Shown here: positions 57,190-64,000 of the stretch, piece after piece | How the letters are laid out: the number at the start of each line of letters is the position of its first letter | Position numbering within the stretch: position 1 is the first letter of the stretch | Program-made: the position numbers and the translations under genes | From: Pseudomonas oryzicola | GTDB taxonomy: Bacteria; Pseudomonadota; Gammaproteobacteria; Pseudomonadales; Pseudomonadaceae | Direction of reading: 5' to 3' | Assembly: GCF_014269185.2 (NCBI RefSeq) | Contig: NZ_JABWRZ020000001.1 | Span: 3,187,001-3,251,000 of the forward strand | DNA length: 64,000 nucleotides | The notes under the pieces: generated by a model | Told to the model about the DNA's origin: nothing | Database searches by the model: none | The model's input: the letters and a program-made list of their open reading frames with translations, nothing else

Positions 57190-58646
57190 ATGGGCTCCGG
57201 ATCCTTAATCTGAGCGGCCGATGCGGTGGATGTCGTGTAGTGCTGGAGCCGCTGGAATAACTCGGGCTCCCACGCATCGGCAGTGGTTTGCTGCATGGTC
57301 CGCGCAACGCCGATGCATAGGTCCCGGGCCAGCCAGGACACGCCGCGTGCCGCCAGCAAATCAGCAGCGATGAGCGTGGTGTGCGAGCGCTCACGCGGCG
57401 AGTTCAGATCCGCCTGCATTCCCTGCAACCTCAGGAGCACGGGCTCTACACCCGTGCCATCAAGCTGGGCAATGAGTTCCTCCCGCAGGCTGCCGAACTC
57501 CTGGGAAGCAGCGCCTTGGGCTGACGCACCCTGGCAGCCGTTCAGCCATGCCAGGGCTTGATCGTCAAGGAACGGCGTGCCATCGCTGAAGCACAATTGC
57601 TGCAACGAAGGCAGGCGCTGGACAAAACGTGCGGTGGTACTGCGAATGGCCTCGCTGACCTCGTCCAGCGCCAGCTGAGACGCTACGCTTGCCGCCAGGA
57701 AGCTGCCTCGAAACCAGTAAGGGGCTGCCGTGAGGCTCTTCTCGATCCGATGCAGTAGCGCGACATCCACTGAAGTACCCGCCACGAGGTTTTCGTAGCC
57801 CGCAATCACCTCTGGCGGCACCGCCATCAGGCCCGTGCAGTGCCGCTGCCTGACGGCTGGCGCCGCCTGGATATGCGACCACAGGCCGAAACGACGTAGC
57901 TGGTAACCGGTCGGATCGTACGGATCCTGTTGATTGATGAGCTCGGCCATGGTCAATACGGCACGCCGCGTTTCCCGCTCGCTGCCAATGGAAACCCGGG
58001 GCGCTGGCATGGCGATCACGTCTGCCAGTGGCACGGGCTGCTGGCTTGCAGCAGTCAGGGTCGGCGCGACAGCTTCGCCAGCACCGGTGGCCAGCTCCGC
58101 TTGCAGGTGTAACAAGCGTTCCAGTTCGCCCAACCCGGTCGCATCGAGTCGGGCGCCGTCCTGCTGTTGCTTCAGCCGCGTCAGGGCCGCCTGCGCCGCT
58201 GCTGCATGGGCAGGGCTGTAAGTGAACCGGTCAAGGCGCGGTAGCGCGTCGATCAAGCGGCCGAGTACAAGACCGACCAGCTTCCGCTTGCCGAGGAAAC
58301 CTGTGGGACCCGGCTTCGGATGAGCGCTTTCCCAATAGCATTCGACCATGCCGGCCAGCAACGCCAGGGTATACCCCCAGCGTTCCCAGCAAGCGCTGCG
58401 CAGCCACGCGGTGCTCAGGTGCGCAACGATCCGCATGTGCTTGCACTGCCGGCACAGGTACTGGCAGGACGCCTCTTCGATGTAGGCCCAATCGATTGAC
58501 GCCTCCTGCAGCCCGCCCAGCTTGACCATCTCCTGGTCTATCGCCTGGTAGGTTTCATCCTCGATATCGAACAACCCAGCCGGGACCGTCGGATCGATCG
58601 GGGCGAGCAGCCGACTGACCTCATCCGCTGATGTCTGCACTACCAC
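57186..58646 (-). CDS. tssA: Type VI secretion protein TssA (VasJ type)
   Basis: 486 residues from the GTG at 58646 (other in-frame starts TTG 58652, GTG 58640; the open frame reaches 58832, overlapping the next gene). N-terminal ImpA-type domain (SRLLAPIDPTVPAGLFD) and a C-terminal VasJ-like helical part ending near ELFQRLQHYT. TssA caps and guides sheath polymerisation. It is coupled to tssM and overlaps the VasI-like stop. Confidence 0.8.
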   Translation of the reverse strand: MVVQTSADEVSRLLAPIDPTVPAGLFDIEDETYQAIDQEMVKLGGLQEASIDWAYIEEASCQYLCRQCKHMRIVAHLSTAWLRSACWERWGYTLALLAGMVECYWESAHPKPGPTGFLGKRKLVGLVLGRLIDALPRLDRFTYSPAHAAAAQAALTRLKQQQDGARLDATGLGELERLLHLQAELATGAGEAVAPTLTAASQQPVPLADVIAMPAPRVSIGSERETRRAVLTMAELINQQDPYDPTGYQLRRFGLWSHIQAAPAVRQRHCTGLMAVPPEVIAGYENLVAGTSVDVALLHRIEKSLTAAPYWFRGSFLAASVASQLALDEVSEAIRSTTARFVQRLPSLQQLCFSDGTPFLDDQALAWLNGCQGASAQGAASQEFGSLREELIAQLDGTGVEPVLLRLQGMQADLNSPRERSHTTLIAADLLAARGVSWLARDLCIGVARTMQQTTADAWEPELFQRLQHYTTSTASAAQIKDPEPI

Positions 58647-59290
58647 CGGCAAGTACTCCGCGCCTGTGCGATCAACGGCCCCAGGCCCTGGGCATCGAAC
58701 ACCAGCCCGTCGACCTCGCTGCGATCGCTCGCCACCACTATCCGGTGGGCACCGATCAGTTGCCTGATCTGTTCGATTGCGGGCAAGCCGCGACCGGCGT
58801 CGAGTACCTGGCCGTTTTCCATTACACGCCACGGCGTGTTGCGCGTGGCGCCACCCTCGCTTGTCAGCCTCACGGTAACCCAGCTCGCGTCGATGGGACG
58901 CGTGGTAATCAGCTGCAGCCGCGATATCTTCTGTATGCAGCTGATGGCGAGATAGGAGCGTTCTTGGGTTGAGGCGATGGCAGGCGCCGAGATTATCAGC
59001 TCCGCTGTTGCTGAGCCGACTTCACCGCCACTGCTGATGCGAAAGGTCAGGTCATCGGCTGCTCGCGAAGCCTCGTTTGCCATTACCCGAATCAACGTGG
59101 GCGCTTCCTGCTCCTGCGCTGACCACGCTCTGGATGACACATGTGCCGGAGTACCGGCTGCCCGGTCAAAACAAGCCAGGCGCTCGATGTCGGAGACGAT
59201 CCGGGGGCAGTCGCGATCAAGCTCGGCCAGCACCGGCTGCATACAAAACAGCAACGACACGCCTGCGTAACATGTACGGCGGAATATCAT
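58640..59290 (-). CDS. VasI-like (TagO family) type VI secretion-associated protein
   Basis: 216 residues with an N-terminal signal peptide ending VLA-ELDRDC, then a beta-rich domain (IERLACFDRAAG) of the VasI/TagO family, found in many type VI loci but without established function. Starts the minus-strand arm; tssA follows with a seven-base overlap if the GTG at 58646 is right. Confidence 0.82.
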   Translation of the reverse strand: MIFRRTCYAGVSLLFCMQPVLAELDRDCPRIVSDIERLACFDRAAGTPAHVSSRAWSAQEQEAPTLIRVMANEASRAADDLTFRISSGGEVGSATAELIISAPAIASTQERSYLAISCIQKISRLQLITTRPIDASWVTVRLTSEGGATRNTPWRVMENGQVLDAGRGLPAIEQIRQLIGAHRIVVASDRSEVDGLVFDAQGLGPLIAQARSTCRW

Positions 59291-59622
59291 TCAAAGTTTA
59301 CCCACGCAATGAAAACATAAGCCTGCTCGGCCATGCGCAGTGTTTTTCTGACAAGTGAATACCCACTTACGCCCTCCCGCGCATAACCACTCCAAACGAA
59401 ACCGGCACGAGCCTAGTACATCGCACAGCGTGCATACAAACAAATATTTATTTACATATTAAGCCTCGACCAAAGGGTGCGTTTCCATGCATGGTTTTTA
59501 TGGCGGCAGGGCAAGTAAGCGAGCCAGAAAATACTCTGCAGGAAACTTCCTACAAACAGAACAAACAATTAAACACGCCTTCCGGAAATATCCTACAAAT
59601 ATCACTAAAGAGCCATGTGCCG
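59291..59622. promoter_or_regulatory. Divergent promoter region of the type VI locus
   Basis: The 332-base gap is markedly AT-rich (for example caaatatttatttac near 59440) against a GC-rich background and separates the two arms. A frame open from 59491 extends upstream of tssB but is not family-like. No sigma-54 site was seen. Confidence 0.55.
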
Positions 59623-60126
59623 ATGTCTAGAAATTCGGGATCCGTTGCACCCAAAGAGCGTATAAACATCAAGTACGTTTCAGCTACCCGTGATGAACAG
59701 GCCGAAGTAGAGTTGCCACACAAGATGCTTGTCCTGGGCGACTTCGGCCTGGATGACAGCCGTGCGCTTGAAGACCGTTCGGTGATGCGCATCGACAAAC
59801 ACACATTCAACAACGTGTTGCACGACGCCGACGTCAGCCTGGCCATGTCCGTACCCTCCCTGCTCAGCACCGCAGCCGATAGCGAGCTGGCGGTCAACCT
59901 GCAGTTCAGGTCAATCAAGGATTTCAGCCCAGATCAGATTATCCGGCAGGTACCAGAGCTCAACAAATTATTGCAGTTGCGTGAAGCACTGGTCGCCTTG
60001 AAGGGTCCGCTCGGCAACGTGCCAACTTTCCGCAAACACCTGCAACAGCTGTTGAATGACGAGCAAGCGCGCAAACAACTCGCCGAAGAACTCGAGCAGG
60101 CGCTCGCGGCACCACAAGAAGATTGA
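59623..60126 (+). CDS. tssB: Type VI contractile sheath small subunit TssB (VipA)
   Basis: 167 residues, the family length. Starts at the ATG at 59623 (AAAGAG upstream); blocks RINIKYVSATRDEQAEVELP and ELPHKMLVLGDF and the FSPDQIIRQVPEL segment are typical. Pairs with TssC to build the sheath. Confidence 0.93.
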   Translation: MSRNSGSVAPKERINIKYVSATRDEQAEVELPHKMLVLGDFGLDDSRALEDRSVMRIDKHTFNNVLHDADVSLAMSVPSLLSTAADSELAVNLQFRSIKDFSPDQIIRQVPELNKLLQLREALVALKGPLGNVPTFRKHLQQLLNDEQARKQLAEELEQALAAPQED

Positions 60127-60142
60127 GACAGCGGAGCGTCCG

Positions 60143-61633
60143 ATGCAAAGACCAAGCGACACTACCCAAGCAGTTGAAACAACGAGCGAAACGTTGAGCA
60201 ACGCAACCCTGCTCGACCAGATTATGGCTGAGACCAAGTTGGTACCCGCGCAAGAGGGCTATCAGGTCGCCCGCCAAGGTGTTTCTGCCTTTATTGCGGA
60301 AATCCTGAAAAGTGATGACCCGGACCAACTGGTCAATAAGCATCGAGTTGATCAGATGATTGCCGAACTTGATCGGGTGCTCAGCAAGCAGATGGACGCC
60401 ATTCTGCATCAGCCCGCGTTCCAGCAGCTGGAGTCGTCCTGGCGCAGCCTCAAACTTTTGGTCGACCGCACGGACTTCCGCGAAAATATAAAGCTCGAAG
60501 TCTTGCATGTGAGCAAGCATGACCTGCTCGAGGATTTCGAGAATGCTGCCGACATCACCTGCAGCGGCCTGTATAAACACGTTTACACCGCAGGTTATGG
60601 CCAGTTCGGTGGCGAGCCCGTGGCTGCCATGGTCGGCAACTATAGCTTCGGGCCCTCCTCTCCCGACATCAAGCTGCTGAGCTACATGGCCTCGGTCGGT
60701 GCCATGTCACACGCGCCTTTCCTGGCGGCGCCGTCTCCAGAGTTCTTCAACCTCGGCAGCTTTGAGGACCTGCCCAACCTCAAGGAGATCAAGGACATTT
60801 TTGCCGGCCCGCGCCATGCCAAATGGCGTGCCTTCCGCGAAAGCGAAGACTCCCGCCACGTCGCGCTGACCGGCCCGCGCTTCATGCTGCGCTCCGCCTA
60901 CCACCCCACGGAACAGGCGATTGAGAGTTTCAACTACGAAGAAGACATTGCCGGGCGCCACGACAACTACCTGTGGGGCAACTCCGCCTTCCTGCTGGCC
61001 AGCTGCATCAACGACAGTTTCGCCCGCTACCGCTGGTGCCCGAACATCATCGGCCCGCAGTCGGGCGGTGCTGTCGAGGACCTGCCGGTGCACCTGTACG
61101 AGGCCATGGGCCAGTTGCAGGCGAAGATTCCTACCGAAGTGCTGATTTCCGATCGAAAGGAATTCGAACTCGCCGAAGAGGGTTTCATTGCCCTGACCAT
61201 GCGCAAAGACAGTGACAATGCCGCGTTCTTCTCGGCCAACTCGGCGCAAAAACCCAAGAACTTCCCAAAGACGCCCGAAGGGCTGCAAGCCCAGACCAAC
61301 TACAAGCTCGGTACGCAGTTGCCCTACCTGTTCATCGTCAATCGCCTGGCCCATTACATCAAGGTGCTGCAGCGCGAACAGATCGGCAGCTGGAAGGAGC
61401 GACGCGATCTCGAGGCCGAACTCAACAAGTGGATCAAACAGTACGTCGCCGACCAGGAGAACCCTTCAGCGGATGTACGCAGCCGCCGTCCACTGCGTGC
61501 TGCACGGGTAGAAGTCTCGGACGTTGCCGGTGATCCAGGCTGGTACCAGGTCTCGCTCGCTGTGCGCCCTCACTTCAAGTACATGGGCGCGAACTTCGAG
61601 ATTTCCCTGGTTGGACGGCTCGACACCCAATGA
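60143..61633 (+). CDS. tssC: Type VI contractile sheath large subunit TssC (VipB)
   Basis: 496 residues. EPVAAMVGNYSFGPSSPDIK, SVGAMSHAPFLAAPSPEFF and WCPNIIGPQSGGAVEDLPVH are family blocks. Starts 16 bases after tssB and overlaps tssE by four bases (ATGA). Confidence 0.95.
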   Translation: MQRPSDTTQAVETTSETLSNATLLDQIMAETKLVPAQEGYQVARQGVSAFIAEILKSDDPDQLVNKHRVDQMIAELDRVLSKQMDAILHQPAFQQLESSWRSLKLLVDRTDFRENIKLEVLHVSKHDLLEDFENAADITCSGLYKHVYTAGYGQFGGEPVAAMVGNYSFGPSSPDIKLLSYMASVGAMSHAPFLAAPSPEFFNLGSFEDLPNLKEIKDIFAGPRHAKWRAFRESEDSRHVALTGPRFMLRSAYHPTEQAIESFNYEEDIAGRHDNYLWGNSAFLLASCINDSFARYRWCPNIIGPQSGGAVEDLPVHLYEAMGQLQAKIPTEVLISDRKEFELAEEGFIALTMRKDSDNAAFFSANSAQKPKNFPKTPEGLQAQTNYKLGTQLPYLFIVNRLAHYIKVLQREQIGSWKERRDLEAELNKWIKQYVADQENPSADVRSRRPLRAARVEVSDVAGDPGWYQVSLAVRPHFKYMGANFEISLVGRLDTQ

Positions 61634-62040
61634 CTGGCTTTTTTGATCGTTTGACGGCTGGTCAATCCGCTATCGGCGGGCACTCCCTGCAGGAGAACGC
61701 CTTCCACAAGATCGCCGCCATCAAGCGCCACCTCGAAACACTGCTCAACGCCCGGCAAGGTTGCTCACAGAGCAGCCCTGAACTGGGCCTGCGGGATTTC
61801 AATGGACACGATGCGAGCAGTGGCGACCTGCTGGAACAAGTGAGCCTTGATATCCGCCGCACCATCCGACGCTTTGAACCACGCATACAAGTCTGTGCGC
61901 TTAGAGCCGTGCCCGATTATCACACCCCGCTGGAATTGCATTTCCGGCTGGACTGCCAGGTACAGGTCAATGACCAGGCAGAGCAGTTGCAACTGGAACT
62001 GCTGGTCAACGGGCACAACCGCTTCACCCGAGTGAGATGA
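61630..62040 (+). CDS. tssE: Type VI baseplate protein TssE (gp25-like)
   Basis: 136 residues with the gp25-type C-terminal fold (IRRTIRRFEPRIQVCALRAV). Baseplate component. Overlaps tssC by four bases and is followed by tssF after three. Confidence 0.9.
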   Translation: MTGFFDRLTAGQSAIGGHSLQENAFHKIAAIKRHLETLLNARQGCSQSSPELGLRDFNGHDASSGDLLEQVSLDIRRTIRRFEPRIQVCALRAVPDYHTPLELHFRLDCQVQVNDQAEQLQLELLVNGHNRFTRVR

Positions 62041-62043
62041 ACC

Positions 62044-63810
62044 ATGTCACTGAAGGACAGATTCAGCGAAGAACTGCGGTACCTGCGCGAATTGGGAAAC
62101 GATTTCGTCAAGGACAACCCGCAACTGGCCCGGTTGCTTGGCAACGGGGGAAGCGACCCGGATGTCGAGCGTCTGATGGAAGCATTCGCATTTCTCACAG
62201 CCAGGCTGAGGCTGAAGCTGGAAGACGACCTGCCGGAATTGACCCACCCCATGCTGCAGTTGCTGTGGCCCAACTACCTTCGGCCCCTGCCCAGCGTGAC
62301 GATTATCGAGTTCACGCCACGCATGCAGGCACTCAGCCAGGCACAACAGATCGCCAAAGGCTCGAGGCTGTTCTCAAAGCCGGTGGACGGTGTCGCCTGC
62401 GAGTTTCGCACCTGCACGCCGGTGAACATTCATCCGTTCGCAATCGACACGGTTGGCGCAACCCAGACCCTCGACAGCGCAGTGGTCCGCATCCGCCTGC
62501 AAACGCTGGTCGAACGGCCATTGAATACGCTGGGCTGTACCAGCCTCGACTTTCACCTCAGCGGTGACCAGCGTACCGCCCGTACGTTGTATCTGTGGAT
62601 GTCGCAGTACCTCGAGCATGTCTGCGTCAGCGTCAATGGCCAGGTCCGCCGGATGCCGGCCAGCAGCCTTGCCTTCCCCGGCTTCAGCGCTGATGAAGCC
62701 CTGCTGCCCTACCCGAAAAATGTCTTTGATGGTTACCGGATCCTGCAGGAATACTTCATGTTCGCGCAGCGCTTCCATTTTTTCACCATCACCGGGCTGG
62801 ACAGGCTTTGGCCCGCGGAACAAAGCAAGCAGGTCGACATCGAATTCCACTTCTGCCGCTTGCTGCCTGATTCGCTGCGTATCGGCAAAGCAGATTTCAA
62901 GCTGTTCTGCACGCCGGCGGTCAACCTGTTCGAACACAGCGCCGAGCCCATCGACCTGTCCAGCAGCAAAGCCCAGTTCGAGCTTAAGCCCAAAGGCACG
63001 CAGCAGTACGCTCACGAGATCTTCAGCGTAGATGCGGTCATCAGCACCCGCACCACCGCAGACGGGAGCATCGGCGAACACCTCAGAACCTTCCGGCCAT
63101 TCGAGTCGTTCGCCCACGAAATCGAGCACGTGCAAGGCCGCACGGCGTTGTATTACCGCTACACGCTCGAAGAATCCTTGCGCGACCAAGGCGTCACGCA
63201 CCGCATCGCCTTCGTACGCGCGGATGCCAACACCTATATCGGCGAGCTGGAAACTGCGTCCATCGACCTGACCTGCACCAACCGCGACCTGCCGCTAGCT
63301 TTGGGCATCGGTGACATCAACGTGCTCACCGAGGCTACGCCTCCCCTCGCCACCTACACCAACATCTGCGCTCCGTCGCGCCCCTATCGCCCGGTGCTGG
63401 ACGGCCAGTTGCAGTGGGCGTTGATTTCCAACATGTCACTCAACTACCTGTCACTGCTATCGGTCGATCCACTGAAAGCAGTGATACGCGCGTACGACTT
63501 CGCCGCTCTGCACGACATCCAGCACGCTCGCACCACGCGCAAGCACCTCGACGGCATCCGCGAGATCCATACAGAGCCCCTGGACTGGCTGATAAAAGGG
63601 CAGCCCATTCGCGGGCTGCGTACCCGCCTGAAGCTGGACCAGGCTGCCTTCCTTTGTGAGGGCGACCTCTACCTGTTCAGTTGCGCACTGGCCCACTTCT
63701 TCGCGCTGTACGCCAGCATCAACTCCTTCCACCAACTGGAAGTGATCAACATCTCCAACAACGAGCACTACACATGGCCACTGCAGACCGGCAAACAACC
63801 ACTGATCTAG
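62044..63810 (+). CDS. tssF: Type VI baseplate protein TssF
   Basis: 588 residues, full length. Opening FSEELRYLRELGNDFVKDNP, LTHPMLQLLWPNYLRPLPSV and the late LRTRLKLDQAAFLCEGDLY are family segments. Overlaps tssG by 37 bases. Confidence 0.94.
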   Translation: MSLKDRFSEELRYLRELGNDFVKDNPQLARLLGNGGSDPDVERLMEAFAFLTARLRLKLEDDLPELTHPMLQLLWPNYLRPLPSVTIIEFTPRMQALSQAQQIAKGSRLFSKPVDGVACEFRTCTPVNIHPFAIDTVGATQTLDSAVVRIRLQTLVERPLNTLGCTSLDFHLSGDQRTARTLYLWMSQYLEHVCVSVNGQVRRMPASSLAFPGFSADEALLPYPKNVFDGYRILQEYFMFAQRFHFFTITGLDRLWPAEQSKQVDIEFHFCRLLPDSLRIGKADFKLFCTPAVNLFEHSAEPIDLSSSKAQFELKPKGTQQYAHEIFSVDAVISTRTTADGSIGEHLRTFRPFESFAHEIEHVQGRTALYYRYTLEESLRDQGVTHRIAFVRADANTYIGELETASIDLTCTNRDLPLALGIGDINVLTEATPPLATYTNICAPSRPYRPVLDGQLQWALISNMSLNYLSLLSVDPLKAVIRAYDFAALHDIQHARTTRKHLDGIREIHTEPLDWLIKGQPIRGLRTRLKLDQAAFLCEGDLYLFSCALAHFFALYASINSFHQLEVINISNNEHYTWPLQTGKQPLI

Positions 63811-64000
63811 CCGACAGATTGCTCGCCGACGCGCACCAGTACAACTTCTTCCAGTTGCTGGAGCGCTTGTACGGACTGCACGGCGATGACCTTGAACCAC
63901 GCTGGCCAAGCGAGGCCACCCGGTTGCGGGTACGGCTTGCCAGCGACCCGCGGCTGACTTTCCCGGTTTCGGACGTATACAAAGCCGAACGTATGCCCGG
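63774..64000 (+). CDS. tssG: Type VI baseplate protein TssG (3' cut by window)
   Basis: Begins at ATG 63774 inside the end of tssF. The visible 75 residues include the TssG opening HQYNFFQLLERLYG and RVRLASDPRLTFP. The rest is outside the window. Confidence 0.85.
   Translation, partial: MATADRQTTTDLADRLLADAHQYNFFQLLERLYGLHGDDLEPRWPSEATRLRVRLASDPRLTFPVSDVYKAERMP

Noticed and set aside
59491..59622. N-terminal extension of TssB
   Set aside because: The extra 44 residues are not family-like and the ATG at 59623 has its own ribosome site.

Overview
The window looks like a chromosomal segment of a Pseudomonas of the P. putida type. The basis is high GC, Pseudomonas-style REP palindromes between genes (a cttcgcgggc / gcccgctccc core), and the gene content: argC, pncA-pncB with an NrtR-type regulator, ppnN, PLD-type pssA, katG and a type VI secretion cluster. 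The species call is an inference from these features, not a database match.

Layout. 1-1662: 3' part of argC and a GNAT acetyltransferase. 1712-7215: a NitT/TauT (sulfonate-like) ABC importer translationally coupled to an acyl-CoA-dehydrogenase-like flavoenzyme, then an AhpD-like protein and a divergent AraC regulator. 7273-15648: a catabolic island with an NCS1 permease, two flavin reductases, a luciferase-like monooxygenase, a DUF1185 protein, an alpha/beta hydrolase, an aldehyde dehydrogenase, a carboxymuconolactone-decarboxylase-like protein and a GntR/FCD regulator. It is built like the Rut uracil ring-opening pathway but with different middle steps. Three promoters in it carry a common palindrome around GGTATACC, a probable operator. 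15651-19810: Nudix hydrolase, two LysE-family exporters, an Lrp regulator and a second NCS1 permease. 19857-22547: NAD salvage (nrtR, nicotinamidase, pncB) with a symmetric inverted repeat in the divergent promoter. 22559-27161: LysR/YeiH pair, ppnN, a structured palindromic repeat and an APS kinase.

27168-44767 is the most unusual region: nine genes, all on the minus strand. In transcription order they are a small periplasmic adaptor, a GAF-HlyD fusion, a membrane M50 (site-2 type) protease fused to HlyD with a PqqD-like N-terminus, an Asp/Asn-hydroxylase-like dioxygenase, a sulfotransferase-like protein, a GNAT protein, a phage-tail-collar-domain protein, a 2862-residue DUF4347 adhesin with an LEPR motif, and a TolC-like outer-membrane lipoprotein. 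There are three HlyD/adaptor proteins and an outer-membrane channel but no ABC ATPase and no RND pump. I read it as a candidate unconventional export and modification system for the giant adhesin and/or the collar protein. A CHASE4-PAS-GGDEF-EAL protein lies directly upstream on the same strand.

44879-53475: that c-di-GMP protein, pssA, katG and an MsbA-like ABC exporter. 53569-64000: left part of a type VI secretion locus, with tssM, tssA and a VasI-like gene on the minus strand and tssB, tssC, tssE, tssF and the start of tssG on the plus strand. The window cuts tssG. No rRNA, tRNA, CRISPR array, complete insertion sequence or integrase was recognised.
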